Shown: positions 22,309 through 31,120 of the stretch, piece after piece
Layout: each line of letters begins with the position of its first letter
How positions within the stretch are numbered: position 1 is the first letter of the stretch
Assembly: GCF_001854325.1 (NCBI RefSeq)
Contig: NZ_CP017755.1
Location: 2,542,001-2,606,000 of the forward strand
Direction of reading: 5' to 3'
DNA: 64,000 nucleotides
Source: Cupriavidus malaysiensis
Lineage (GTDB): Bacteria; Pseudomonadota; Gammaproteobacteria; Burkholderiales; Burkholderiaceae
Translations under genes and position numbers: made by a program
Notes under the pieces: generated by a model
Database searches by the model: none
The model's input: only the letters and a program-made list of their open reading frames with translations
Told to the model about the DNA's origin: nothing

Positions 22309-23166
22309 ATGCCTCAGATCGTCGTCAGCCATCTGCGCAAGACCTATCGCATCCATGAGCGCGACCCCGGCGTGCTCGGCGCCCTGCGCGCGCTGGCGCG
22401 GCCGCGCTATCGCACGGTGGAGGCGCTGGCCGACGTGTCGTTCACGCTGGAGCGCGGCGAGCTGCTCGGCTTCATCGGGCCGAACGGCGCCGGCAAGTCG
22501 ACCACCATCAAGGTGCTGGCGGGCATCCTGCGGCCCGACGGTGGCCGCGTCGAGATCGACGGGCGTGTGCCCTTCGCCGACCGCGAGAAGCACGTGGCGC
22601 GCATCGGCGTGGTGTTCGGCCAGCGCACGCAGCTGTGGTGGGATCTCCCGGTCGGCGACGGCTTTGCCCTGCTGCGCGATATCTACCGGGTCGACCCGGT
22701 GCGCTTCGCGCGCACGCGCGACGAACTGGTCGCGCTGCTGCAGCTCGAGCGCCTGCTCGACCAGCCGGTGCGCCAGTTGTCGCTGGGGCAGCGCATGCGC
22801 GCGGAGATCGCCGCGGCGCTGCTGCACGAGCCCGACATCCTGTTCCTCGACGAGCCGACCATCGGGCTCGATGCGCCGTCCAAGCTCGCGGTACGCGACT
22901 TCATCCAGCGTGCCAACCGGGAACGCGGCACCACGGTGCTGCTGACCACGCACGATATGCACGACATCGAGGCCCTGGCCCGGCGCGTGATCGTGATCGG
23001 ACACGGCCGCGTGCTGGCCGACTGCCCGGTCGACGCCCTGCGCGCGCAGGTGGTCGCGGCCCGCCGCCTCGACGACGGCCTGCCGGAAGACGCGGAGGAC
23101 GAGGGCATGACCATCGAGGCGGTCATCACGCGCTTCTACGCCATGCACGGCGCGGCCGAGGCCTGA
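22309..23166 (+). CDS. ABC-2 type transporter ATPase
   Basis: The 285-residue product is the ATP-binding subunit of an ABC-2 type exporter. Walker A is GPNGAGKST at residues 57-65, the signature LSLGQ at 157-161 and Walker B ILFLDEP at 177-183, followed by TTHDMHDIEALA with the switch histidine. It resembles the daunorubicin/NodI-like ATPases with the long insert after the first strand (HERDPGVLGALRALARPRYR), a form common in uncharacterised three-gene exporters. Two permease genes follow at once (5-bp gap, then a 4-bp overlap), so ATPase plus two different membrane subunits form the complex. The cargo is unknown. Confidence 0.92.
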   Translation: MPQIVVSHLRKTYRIHERDPGVLGALRALARPRYRTVEALADVSFTLERGELLGFIGPNGAGKSTTIKVLAGILRPDGGRVEIDGRVPFADREKHVARIGVVFGQRTQLWWDLPVGDGFALLRDIYRVDPVRFARTRDELVALLQLERLLDQPVRQLSLGQRMRAEIAAALLHEPDILFLDEPTIGLDAPSKLAVRDFIQRANRERGTTVLLTTHDMHDIEALARRVIVIGHGRVLADCPVDALRAQVVAARRLDDGLPEDAEDEGMTIEAVITRFYAMHGAAEA

Positions 23167-23171
23167 CCCGC

Positions 23172-24008
23172 ATGCCGCCACCCGACCGCCTGCGCCCCTA
23201 CCTCGCCGCCTTCCGCTCGCGCTTCCTGCAGATGCTGCAGTACCGCACGGCGGCCTATGCCGGCTTCGCCACCCAATGCTGGTGGGGCGGCATCAAGATC
23301 ATGATCCTGGCGGCCTTCTACGGCGGCGCGGCGGCGGCAAGCGCGCCCATGTCGCTGGCGCAGTCCGTCACCTATACGTGGATGGCCCAGGGCCTGCTTG
23401 CGCTGCTGCCCTGGGGCGGCGACCCCGAGATCGCGCTGTCGGTACGCACCGGCGCGGTGGCCTATGACCGCCTGCGGCCGGTCGACGCCTATGCCTTGTG
23501 GTTTGCGCGCTCCGCCGGCTGGGCCGCCGCGCGCGTGCTGCCGCGCGTGGCGCTGATGCTGGTGTTCGCGGCCATCGCGCTGCCCTTGGCCGGGCTCGGC
23601 GAATGGGGCTGGCAGCCGCCTGCCGGCCTGGCCGAGGGCGCGGCCTTCCTGCTCTCGGTGCTGCTGGCGCTGCTGCTGTCCACCGCGCTCGTGATGCTGC
23701 TGAACATCGCCGCGGCGGCCGCGCTCAACGAGCGCGGCATCAATGCGCTGGCGACGCCGATCGTGATCGTGCTGTCCGGCAACCTGCTGCCGCTGGCACT
23801 GCTGCCGGACACCTGGCAGATGGCGCTGCTGATGCAGCCGCTCGCCGGCGTGCTGGATATCCCGGTGCGCCTCTACTCCGGGCAGCTGGCCGGCGCGCGG
23901 GCGCTGGCGGGACTGGGCCTGCAGGCCTTCTGGATCCTGCTGCTGGTCGGCGTGGGCCACGCGGCCATGGGCCGCACCATGCGCCGGCTCGAGGTCCAGG
24001 GGGGATGA
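23172..24008 (+). CDS. ABC-2 type transporter permease, first subunit
   Basis: The 278-residue product has about six predicted membrane helices, an N-terminal LRPYLAAFRSRFLQMLQYRTAAYAG stretch typical of DUF990-like ABC-2 permeases, and a YDRLRPVDAYALWFARSAGW loop. It is unrelated enough to the next permease that the two should form a heterodimer with the upstream ATPase. The start ATG lies five bases after the ATPase stop, and its stop overlaps the next start (ATGA). Exported substrate unknown. Confidence 0.88.
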   Translation: MPPPDRLRPYLAAFRSRFLQMLQYRTAAYAGFATQCWWGGIKIMILAAFYGGAAAASAPMSLAQSVTYTWMAQGLLALLPWGGDPEIALSVRTGAVAYDRLRPVDAYALWFARSAGWAAARVLPRVALMLVFAAIALPLAGLGEWGWQPPAGLAEGAAFLLSVLLALLLSTALVMLLNIAAAAALNERGINALATPIVIVLSGNLLPLALLPDTWQMALLMQPLAGVLDIPVRLYSGQLAGARALAGLGLQAFWILLLVGVGHAAMGRTMRRLEVQGG

Positions 24009-24844
24009 GGACGATGAGGGGAATGCGTGAAATGAAGCCCATGGGATCGCTCGCCTTGTTCGCCCGCCTCGCCCTGTCCTCGCTGGCGGGGCAGGCGCGC
24101 TACCCGGCCTCGGCGCTGATGCTCACCCTGGGCCAGTTCCTCGCCACCGGCATCGAGGTGGTGGCGGTGTGGGCATTGTTCCACCGCTTCGGCGAGGTGC
24201 AGGGATGGAAGATCGGCGAAGTGGCGCTGTGCTACGGGCTGGTCAACTGCATGTTCGCCCTCGCCGATGCGCTGGGGCGCGGCTTCGACGTGCTGGGCAC
24301 GACCCTGCTGCGCACCGGCGAATTCGATCGCCTGCTGCTGCGCCCGCGCCCGCTGGCGCTGCAACTGATGGGCTACGACGTGCGCATCAGCCGGCTGGGA
24401 CGGCTGCTGCAAGGGCTGATGGTGCTGGCCTTCGCCACCGTGCAGGGCGGCATCGCCTGGACCCCGGCGGCCACCGCGATCGCCCTCTTCGCGCTGGCGG
24501 GCGGCGTGGCGCTGTTCCTCGGCATCCTCGTGCTGCAAGGCACGCTGTCCTTCTGGACCATCGAGAGCCTGGAGATCGCCAATGTGTTCACCTACGGCGG
24601 CGTCGAGGCGGCCCAGTACCCGATCGCGCTGTACGCCGCCTGGTTCCGCCGCATCCTGACCTTCGCCGTGCCCCTGGCCTGCGTGGCCTACTATCCCGCG
24701 CTGGCCATCCTGGGCAAGCCCGATCCGCTCGGCGCGCCGGCCTGGACCGGGCTGGTGTCGCCGCTCGCCGGATTCGCCTTCCTCGCCATCGCCTTCGGCG
24801 CCTGGCGCATCGGCGTGCGCCACTACACCTCGACCGGCAGCTGA
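24005..24844 (+). CDS. ABC-2 type transporter permease, second subunit
   Basis: The 279-residue product is a second six-helix ABC-2 permease (DUF990-like) with [23 protein letters not shown] and [20 protein letters not shown], the pair of motifs seen in second subunits of these exporters. ATG at 24005 overlaps the previous stop; in-frame ATGs at 24014, 24023 and 24032 are alternatives. The 3' end overlaps the convergent leuB-like gene by 22 bp, so no terminator fits between them. Confidence 0.88.
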   Translation: MRTMRGMREMKPMGSLALFARLALSSLAGQARYPASALMLTLGQFLATGIEVVAVWALFHRFGEVQGWKIGEVALCYGLVNCMFALADALGRGFDVLGTTLLRTGEFDRLLLRPRPLALQLMGYDVRISRLGRLLQGLMVLAFATVQGGIAWTPAATAIALFALAGGVALFLGILVLQGTLSFWTIESLEIANVFTYGGVEAAQYPIALYAAWFRRILTFAVPLACVAYYPALAILGKPDPLGAPAWTGLVSPLAGFAFLAIAFGAWRIGVRHYTSTGS

Positions 24845-25917
24845 CCCGCGCGCAAGGCGGCGACGACGGCGTCACCCATCGCGGATGTCCCGACCCGGGT
24901 CGTGCCTGCGGCATGGATGTCCGCCGTGCGCAATCCCGAGGCGATGACATCCCTGACCGCCGCCTCGATGCGGTCCGCGGCGTCTGCCTGAGCGAGCGAG
25001 AAGCGCAGCATCATGGCGGCCGACAGGATCGTCGCCAGGGGATTGGCGATGCCCTGGCCGGCGATGTCGGGGGCGCTGCCGTGGCTGGGCTCGTACAGTC
25101 CCCGCTTGCCCGCCCCCAGGCTGGCCGACGGCAGCATGCCGATGGAGCCGGTGAGCATGGCGGCTTCGTCGCTGAGGATGTCCCCGAACATATTGCCGGT
25201 GACCACCACGTCGAACGCCTTGGGCGCCTTGACCAGCTGCATGGCCGCGTTGTCGACGTACATGTGCTCCAGCGCCACGTCCGGATAGGCCTTGCCGACT
25301 TCGCTCATGACGTCGCGCCAGAGCCGGGAGGTTTCCAGCACATTGGCCTTGTCCACGCTGGTGACACGCCGGCGGCGCCGGCGCGCTGCCTGGAAGGCGA
25401 CATGGGCGATGCGCTCGACCTCGGAACGCGCATACCGCATCGTGTCGAAGCCCTCGTCATCGCCCGGGAAATGCCCGTCCGCCGCCATGCGGCGTCCGCG
25501 CGGCTGGCCGAAGTAGACGTCGCCGGTGGCATCGCGGAGGATCAGGATATCGAGGCCGGAGACCAGCTCGGGCTTGAGGCTGGAGGCCCCGGCCAGCTGC
25601 GGATAGCAGAGCGCCGGCCGGAGATTGGCGAACAGGCCCAGGTCCCGGCGCAGCCCGAGGATGGCCTGTTCAGGGCGCAGGTGGCGCTCCAGCTGGTCGT
25701 AGCGCCAGTCGCCCACGGCACCGAACAGCACGGCATCGGCCTCTCTCGCCAGTTGCAGCGTGGCTTCCGGCAGCGGATGGCCGTGCGCCGCATAGGCGAC
25801 CCCGCCTGCCGGCGCGTGGTCCATTTCGATTGGCAGGTCGAGGGCATCCAGGACCTTGGTGGCTTCCGCGACGATCTCGGGTCCGATACCGTCGCCGGGG
25901 AGGATGGCGATCTTCAT
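24823..25917 (-). CDS. 3-isopropylmalate dehydrogenase-like enzyme (LeuB paralog)
   Basis: The 364-residue product is an NAD-dependent beta-decarboxylating dehydrogenase. It shows [15 protein letters not shown] at the N-terminus, the LGLFANLRP and YFGQPRG substrate loops, the [17 protein letters not shown] catalytic stretch, and [16 protein letters not shown] near the end. It looks most like LeuB, oxidising 3-isopropylmalate in leucine synthesis. The leuCD genes that normally accompany leuB are absent, so this may be a second copy or act on another 2-hydroxyacid. An arginine run (AARRRRRRV) precedes the catalytic lysine loop, arising from a short GGCGCC-rich stretch. It overlaps the 3' end of the convergent permease. 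Confidence 0.85.
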   Translation of the reverse strand: MKIAILPGDGIGPEIVAEATKVLDALDLPIEMDHAPAGGVAYAAHGHPLPEATLQLAREADAVLFGAVGDWRYDQLERHLRPEQAILGLRRDLGLFANLRPALCYPQLAGASSLKPELVSGLDILILRDATGDVYFGQPRGRRMAADGHFPGDDEGFDTMRYARSEVERIAHVAFQAARRRRRRVTSVDKANVLETSRLWRDVMSEVGKAYPDVALEHMYVDNAAMQLVKAPKAFDVVVTGNMFGDILSDEAAMLTGSIGMLPSASLGAGKRGLYEPSHGSAPDIAGQGIANPLATILSAAMMLRFSLAQADAADRIEAAVRDVIASGLRTADIHAAGTTRVGTSAMGDAVVAALRAGQLPVEV

Positions 25918-25957
25918 GGGCAGGTGCTCCTTGGCGAAATCAGGTCGCACGCTCGAT

Positions 25958-25990
25958 CCGCTTGGAGCCGCTTGGAGCCGCTTGGAGCCG
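25958..25990. repeat. Decamer repeat (CTTGGAGCCG)x3 in leuB-like leader
   Basis: Three perfect 10-bp units preceded by CCG lie 40-75 bp upstream of the leuB-like start. They are short enough to be incidental but could vary by slippage. Confidence 0.8.
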
Positions 25991-26221
25991 CCGGAGCCGC
26001 GCAGCCGGGTTGCCCGGCCCGCGGTCCTTGCGATGGACTTGCCTGGCTTAGCCAAGCCGGCACCATGTTCTCGCAGCACGGGGCTGGCGGCGGCAACGGA
26101 TCCTCCGGTGCCCGGAACGAGCGCGCGATGGGTGAGTGAACGCGCATTGTTCGCCGGCTCTGGAAGCGCAACAAGGCAAGCATCGATCCTGGTATAGGAA
26201 GTGCCAGTATCGGAGTCCGCT

Positions 26222-26282
26222 CATCCGGTGGAAAATTATTCCTTTTTCTTTTTATTTATTAGGATTTCATCCCAATAAGGTC
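26222..26282 (+). promoter_or_regulatory. AT-rich promoter/activator region of the cysteine desulfurase fusion
   Basis: In a GC-rich window this stretch is strikingly AT-rich (AATTATTCCTTTTTC then TTTTATTTATTAGGATTTC). It lies 80-140 bp before the ATG at 26360. TTATTCC followed by a T-run and ATTTATTAGG resembles sites bound by CysB/Cbl-type regulators of sulfur genes, which would suit the sulfur-handling gene downstream; this is resemblance only. The rest of 25918-26359 holds only the decamer repeat and no gene. Confidence 0.35.
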
Positions 26283-26359
26283 CGCACCTGCAGCCCATTT
26301 TGGAATCGCCCTCCGCGTGCGCCGCGTAACATTTCCATCACTCTCAAGGATGACGGATC

Positions 26360-27862
26360 ATGAGCACGGACACTCTGCGGTACTTCGATTACGCGGCAAC
26401 GACCCCGGCGGATCCCCGGGTCATCGCGGCAATGCTTGGCTGCCTGGGCGCCGACGGCGCCTTCGGAAACCCGGCGTCGAACACGCATGCCGCGGGGCGG
26501 CAGGCCAGGGCGCTGGTCGAGCAGGCCCGCGCGCAGGTCGCCGGCCTGATCGGCGCGGAGGCCGATGAGATCATCTGGACCTCCGGCGCGACCGAGTCGA
26601 ACAACCTGGCCCTCAAGGGCTTCTTCGACGCCGAGCCGGCGCGCCGCCACCTGGTCACCAGCAGGCTCGAGCACAAGGCCATCCTGGACACGGCATGCCA
26701 CCTCGAACACCTCGGGGTTGCCGTCACCCGCCTGTCGCCCGACGCGGCCGGCGAGATCTCTGCGGCCGCCGTCGCCGCGGCACTGCGCGCGGACACCGGC
26801 ATCGTCTCCCTGATGCTGGTGAACAACGAAATCGGAACCCTCACCGACGTCGCGGAGATCGCGCGCGCCGTCCACGCTGCCGGCGCCCTGCTTCACGTCG
26901 ACGCGGCACAGGCCGTCGGCAAGACCGGGATCGACGTGAAGGCGATGGGGATCGACCTGCTGTCGATGTCGGCCCACAAGTTCTATGGGCCGAAGGGCAT
27001 CGGCGCACTCTATGTGAATCGCCATATCGCGCCCCGCATTGCCTGCCAGATGCACGGCGGCGGCCATGAGCAGGGACTGCGCTCCGGCACCCTGGCCACC
27101 CACCAGATCGTCGCCATGGGCACGGCATGCGAGCTGGCGCGCGCGGAGATGGCGTCGGACAACCAGCGCATCGCGCAATGGCGCGAACGCCTGCTGGACG
27201 GTGTGCGGGCACTGGGGGTCGTCACCCAGAACGCCCGCGGCGCCAGGCGGATTCCGCACACGGTCAGCCTGACCGTGGCGCTGCCCGGCTTCTCCCCTTC
27301 CATGCTGGGCGACGACCTGGCCATCTCGTCCACCTCGGCCTGCAACTCGGCGGCCGGCAAACCCTCCCACGTGCTGACCGCGATCGGCCTGGACGCGGAC
27401 GCCGCGGCACGCACGGTGCGGCTGAGCCTCGGCCGCTTCACCACCCAGGACGATGTCGACTTTGCGGTCGCGTGTTTCCGCCGGGCCATCGAGCGCTGCC
27501 GGGAAGCGGAGGAAAGCGGCCAGACACTTCAGGTCAAGCAGCTATCGGATGAGGTGGGTGTCAGCGCGCAGTTGAGCGGCACCGACGTACGCGCCGCGCA
27601 CGCCATCGGCTTCCGCTCCATCGTCTGCAACCGGCCCGATGGCGAGGCCGCCGGACAGACGCCGTTCGCGCAGATCGCTGAGGTCGCCGGCGCGCTCGGC
27701 ATGACGGTGCGCTACCTGCCGGTGGAATCCGGCCGCGTCACCGACGAGGCCGCCGCGGCCTTCCGCGCGCTGGTGGCAGGCCTGCCGAAGCCGGTCCTCG
27801 CGTACTGCCGCACGGGCACGCGCGCGGAGATGCTGTGGAATTCGGCCGGCATGCCACGATGA
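26360..27862 (+). CDS. Cysteine desulfurase fused to DUF442 (TIGR01244) domain
   Basis: The 500-residue product has a complete IscS/NifS-type cysteine desulfurase (residues 1 to about 385) and a C-terminal DUF442 domain (about 388-500). PLP-binding Lys207 lies in SMSAHKFYGPKG, His105 in LEHKAI, and the persulfide cysteine Cys328 in STSACNSAAGKPSHVL. The DUF442 part has NRPDGEAAGQ and the phosphatase-like loop AYCRTGTRAE with Cys483. DUF442 domains usually stand alone or are fused to persulfide dioxygenases in sulfide-detoxification operons. Here one may accept sulfane sulfur from the desulfurase, a single-chain sulfur relay; this is inference. The ATG follows AAGGATGACGGATC with a moderate Shine-Dalgarno site. 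There are no isc or suf partners nearby. Confidence 0.9.
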   Translation: MSTDTLRYFDYAATTPADPRVIAAMLGCLGADGAFGNPASNTHAAGRQARALVEQARAQVAGLIGAEADEIIWTSGATESNNLALKGFFDAEPARRHLVTSRLEHKAILDTACHLEHLGVAVTRLSPDAAGEISAAAVAAALRADTGIVSLMLVNNEIGTLTDVAEIARAVHAAGALLHVDAAQAVGKTGIDVKAMGIDLLSMSAHKFYGPKGIGALYVNRHIAPRIACQMHGGGHEQGLRSGTLATHQIVAMGTACELARAEMASDNQRIAQWRERLLDGVRALGVVTQNARGARRIPHTVSLTVALPGFSPSMLGDDLAISSTSACNSAAGKPSHVLTAIGLDADAAARTVRLSLGRFTTQDDVDFAVACFRRAIERCREAEESGQTLQVKQLSDEVGVSAQLSGTDVRAAHAIGFRSIVCNRPDGEAAGQTPFAQIAEVAGALGMTVRYLPVESGRVTDEAAAAFRALVAGLPKPVLAYCRTGTRAEMLWNSAGMPR

Positions 27863-28004
27863 CGATGGCTGCCTGCCGAGCGGAGCGCGCCGCCGCTCGG
27901 GCCGGCTTCCACGCCGGCGATGCCGCCATCCGGCCGGCTTCCGAGGGCATGGCCTTTGCCGACGCGCCAAGGCCGTCGTCGCGCCGAGGCCACGGGGCTA
28001 TGAT

Positions 28005-28062
28005 GCGGGTAGCAGCCACCCGCGCAGAGGTGGAACCGCCTCCGTAAGGAAACCCGCCTCTA
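28005..28062 (+). promoter_or_regulatory. Candidate structured leader of the FMN reductase gene
   Basis: After a TATGAT -10-like box at 27999-28004, the leader can form a GCGGGT/ACCCGC hairpin. It can then form a longer GAGGTGG/CTACCTC stem enclosing a CC-GTAA-GG GNRA-type tetraloop, ending about 12 bases before the ATG. No known riboswitch consensus is recognised. Confidence 0.3.
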
Positions 28063-28072
28063 CCTCGTTCCC

Positions 28073-28645
28073 ATGCATCTATTAGCCATTTCCGGCAGCG
28101 CCCGCGAGGCCTCCACCAATACCGCCATGCTGAAAGCGATGCAGGCGCTCGCGCCGGCCGGCATCGAGTTCTCGGTCTTTCACCATCTCGACAGGCTGCC
28201 GGTCTTTTCCCCGGACTTCGAGCAACATGCCCCGCTCGAAGTCGCCAGGTTCCTGGACCTCGTCGCCCGGGCCGACGGGCTCATCATCTCGAGCCCCGAG
28301 TATGTCCGCGCCATCCCGGGTGGCCTCAAGAACGCCATCGATTGGATGGTCTCCCGCTTCGAGATCGTCGGCAAGCCGGTGGCCCTGGTGCACGGCTCGC
28401 ACCGGGGCGATGACATGCTGGCCTCGCTGAGGCTCGTGCTCGCGACGGTAAGCAGCAGCTTCCTGGAGCAACCGTTCCTGCGAATCCCGCTGATCGGCAG
28501 GACGCCGGAGGACATCGCGACGTTGCTGCATGCCCCGCCATACGCCGCGCAGATCGGCGAGTTCCTGCGCGACTTCACGGCGGCCATCGCCCAAGTCCAG
28601 GGGCACGACGCCGGGCGCACGGCCCCGCCTGGCCGGGGCGGGTAA
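28073..28645 (+). CDS. NADPH-dependent FMN reductase family protein
   Basis: The 190-residue flavodoxin-fold product has the FMN phosphate loop GSAREASTNTAML at residues 8-20 and the family motif SSPEYVRAIPGGLKNAIDWM around residue 73. Enzymes of this family reduce FMN, quinones, chromate or azo dyes with NADPH in the cytosol. The ATG is preceded by a leader that can fold into stable hairpins. It is a single gene, with a decayed gamma-glutamylcyclotransferase-like fragment just after it. The natural substrate cannot be told. Confidence 0.88.
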   Translation: MHLLAISGSAREASTNTAMLKAMQALAPAGIEFSVFHHLDRLPVFSPDFEQHAPLEVARFLDLVARADGLIISSPEYVRAIPGGLKNAIDWMVSRFEIVGKPVALVHGSHRGDDMLASLRLVLATVSSSFLEQPFLRIPLIGRTPEDIATLLHAPPYAAQIGEFLRDFTAAIAQVQGHDAGRTAPPGRGG

Positions 28646-28672
28646 GATCGATCCTCCCGAAACGGAGGACGC

Positions 28673-28753
28673 ATGCCAGATACCCTGCAAGCCAGCGAAC
28701 GGCTGTTCTCATACGGTACCCTGCAGGCACCCTGCAGTTCGAACAGGGCTTGA
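28673..28753 (+). pseudogene. Fragment of an AIG2/gamma-glutamylcyclotransferase-like gene
   Basis: ATG preceded by CGGAGGAC opens a 26-codon frame, MPDTLQASERLFSYGTLQ and a few more residues. LFSYGTLQ is the signature N-terminal strand and loop of gamma-glutamylcyclotransferase-like (AIG2) proteins, which are about 110-150 residues long. Here the frame stops after 26 codons, and no continuation is found before the convergent LysR gene at 28801, so most of the gene has been deleted. Confidence 0.55.
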
Positions 28754-28800
28754 CGGAGCGCGCATGGCAGCGCGTGGCCGCCAGCGAGCGACCGGCGCGC

Positions 28801-29721
28801 TCAAACCTTCGGAAACACCTCCACCACATGCCGCAGCAGCCTGCCCGCCACCGGCGACAACGGCCGCCCGCTGCGCGTGACCACATGGATCCGGCTGTGG
28901 TTCAGGATCGGGTTGGCCAGCGGCAGCGACACCAGGTCGGTGAACTGCGCGCCTTGCAGCGGGATCGAGCGCGGCGTCATGATGTAGCCGAGCCCCAGCG
29001 CGGCGAACTCCCATAGCACCTTGAACGAGTTGGTGACGAGCGTCGGCTTCAGCGTGACCTGCTCGTCCAGTTCCGCTGCCTGCACGTGCTTGCGCACGCC
29101 GAAGGACTCGACCAGTGCCGCGCCCTGGTGCGGCGCCAGGTCGGCCAGGCTCAGCGCCTTGCGGCGGCGTGCCAGCGGATGGTCCTTGCGCACGTGCACG
29201 CGGATCGGGGAGAGCCGGGAATAATGCGAGCGCAGGCGCGCGTCGTTGGGCGGCTGGAACACCAGGCCGATATGCGCCATGTCTTCGACGATGCAGCGCA
29301 CGGTCTCTTCGGTGCCGGCCACGCGGATGTTGTAGGTCACGCCCGGATGCGCGACCAGGAAGTCGCGCAGCACGGGTTCGAGCACCATGTCGATGAAGCC
29401 CTCGCCGAAGGCCAGTTCGATGTGGCCGCGCTGGGCGTTCTTCAGGCTGTTCACCTCGGCCAGGAAGGTGTCGTGCAGGTCCTGCTGGCGGCGCGCGAAC
29501 AACGCGAGCATGCGCCCGGCATCGGTCACCACCACGCCCCGTCCGCGCCGTTCCAGCAGCGTCAGGCCGGTGTCCTGCTCCAGCTTGGCCACGGCGCGGC
29601 TGACCACCGACGGGTCCAGCGACAGCACATCCGCCGCGCCGCGCACCGAGCCGGTCTCGATGATCTGCAGCAGGCACAGCGCCCGCCTGCGGTCCAGCAC
29701 ATCCTCCATCCGTTCTTCCAT
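28801..29721 (-). CDS. LysR-family transcriptional regulator
   Basis: The 306-residue product has a typical N-terminal HTH (ALCLLQIIETGSVRGAADVLSLDPSVVSRAVAKLEQ) and a C-terminal effector domain (HIELAFGEGFIDMVLEPVLRDF). It diverges from the M20 amidohydrolase gene 130 bp away, which is followed by a Bug-family binding protein, so it is the likely local regulator of that pair. AT-rich TTGTCATTTATACAACG at about 29756-29772 lies in the shared promoter region. A second in-frame ATG (codon 5) is an alternative start. Confidence 0.88.
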   Translation of the reverse strand: MEERMEDVLDRRRALCLLQIIETGSVRGAADVLSLDPSVVSRAVAKLEQDTGLTLLERRGRGVVVTDAGRMLALFARRQQDLHDTFLAEVNSLKNAQRGHIELAFGEGFIDMVLEPVLRDFLVAHPGVTYNIRVAGTEETVRCIVEDMAHIGLVFQPPNDARLRSHYSRLSPIRVHVRKDHPLARRRKALSLADLAPHQGAALVESFGVRKHVQAAELDEQVTLKPTLVTNSFKVLWEFAALGLGYIMTPRSIPLQGAQFTDLVSLPLANPILNHSRIHVVTRSGRPLSPVAGRLLRHVVEVFPKV

Positions 29722-29850
29722 GGCGCCGGCGCCTCGTATGCGGTGATTCGAATGTTGTCATTTATACAACGATTCTCCACTTCCGCTGTCATGGATGCGA
29801 CGGACGCCTCTGCGGATAATGCGACCAACCACCCCCGATCCCAGCGCACC

Positions 29851-31044
29851 ATGACCGCATCCACCGCCCCCGCCACCCCTTCCGCCTTGCTGCGCGCCAT
29901 CGACGCCATCGCCCCGGAGTTCGTCGCCATCCGCCACCGGATCCACGCGCATCCCGAACTGGCCTTCGAGGAACGCCGCACCAGCGACCTCGTCGCCGAA
30001 CGGCTGGCCGCCTGGGGCTACGAGGTCCATCGCGGCCTCGGCACGACCGGCGTGGTCGGCCGGCTGCGCAAGGGCTCGGGCACGCGCGCCCTCGGCATCC
30101 GCGCGGACATGGATGCGCTGCCGATCCAGGAAAAGACCGGGCTGGACTACGCCAGCACGCTGCCCGGCAAGATGCACGCCTGCGGGCATGACGGCCACAC
30201 CGCCATCCTGCTGTGCGCGGCGCGCTATCTGGCCGAATCCGTTGACTTCAACGGCACGCTGAACCTGATCTTCCAGCCTGCCGAGGAAAACGAGGGCGGC
30301 GCGCTGCGCATGCTGGAGGACGGCCTGTTCGAGCGCTTTCCCTGCGATGAGGTCTACGCCCTGCACAACACGCCCGGCCTGCCGGTCGGCCAGGTCGGCC
30401 TGATCGCCGGCCCGGCCATGGCCTCGTTCGACCGCGCCACGGTGACGCTGCATGGGCGCTCGGCCCACGGCGCCATGCCCCACCACGGCATCGACGTGAT
30501 GCAGGGCGCGGCCAGCATGGTGCTCGGCCTGCAGTCCATCGTCAGCCGCGAGATCGACGCGCTGAAGGCGGCAGTCATCACCGTGGGCTCGATCCAGGCG
30601 GGCGCCACCTACAACGTGGTACCCGAAAGCGCGACCATCAAGATCGGCGTGCGGGCGCTCGATCCCAAGGTGCGCACCCATATCGAAGCGCGCCTGCGCG
30701 ACTTCGTCGCGGCCCAGGCCCGCAGCTTCCAGCTCGAGGCCGAGGTGGTCTACGAGCGCAAGTATCCGGTGCTGGTCAATCACGAGCGCCAGACCGAGCG
30801 CGCGCGCGAAGCGGCGGTGCGGCTGCTGGGCGAGGACAAGGTGGTGGCGCGCGGGCCGGTGATGGGCAGCGAAGACTTCGCCTACATGCTGGAGCATCGT
30901 CCCGGCGCCTATATCCGGCTCGGCAACGGCCTCGGCGAGGACGGTGGCTGCATGGTCCACAACCCCCTGTACGACTTCAACGACAGGGCGCTGCCGGTCG
31001 GGGCGGCGTTCTGGGCCAGCCTGGCGCAGAGCTACCTCGCCTGA
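29851..31044 (+). CDS. M20 family amidohydrolase (hippurate hydrolase-like)
   Basis: The 397-residue product is an M20D metallo-amidohydrolase, cleaving N-acyl amino acids or similar amides in the cytosol. It has RHRIHAHPELAFEE near residue 28, GIRADMDALPI, metal ligands in HACGHDGHTA and PAEENEGGALRML, and the dimerisation-domain stretch GRSAHGAMPHHGIDV. The late metal ligand is in GSEDFAYMLE. The start at 29851 gives the normal family N-terminus; an in-frame ATG at 29791 would add 20 residues of no similarity. A Bug-type binding protein gene follows 76 bp later and a LysR gene diverges, suggesting uptake and hydrolysis of an amide-linked acid. Confidence 0.9.
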   Translation: MTASTAPATPSALLRAIDAIAPEFVAIRHRIHAHPELAFEERRTSDLVAERLAAWGYEVHRGLGTTGVVGRLRKGSGTRALGIRADMDALPIQEKTGLDYASTLPGKMHACGHDGHTAILLCAARYLAESVDFNGTLNLIFQPAEENEGGALRMLEDGLFERFPCDEVYALHNTPGLPVGQVGLIAGPAMASFDRATVTLHGRSAHGAMPHHGIDVMQGAASMVLGLQSIVSREIDALKAAVITVGSIQAGATYNVVPESATIKIGVRALDPKVRTHIEARLRDFVAAQARSFQLEAEVVYERKYPVLVNHERQTERAREAAVRLLGEDKVVARGPVMGSEDFAYMLEHRPGAYIRLGNGLGEDGGCMVHNPLYDFNDRALPVGAAFWASLAQSYLA

Positions 31045-31120
31045 GCCCATCCGACCGCCCCCCCCGAATCCACAAGAAACCACAAGAAACCACAAGCCAT
31101 CGTCAGACAGGGAGACAACC

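Noticed and set aside
24973..26139. Plus-strand frame opposite the leuB-like gene
   Set aside because: It is antisense to a gene with full dehydrogenase motifs and has no recognisable domains.
28005..28062. FMN (RFN), fluoride or glycine riboswitch before the FMN reductase gene
   Set aside because: The conserved core sequences of these classes are missing, so it is kept only as an unassigned foldable leader.
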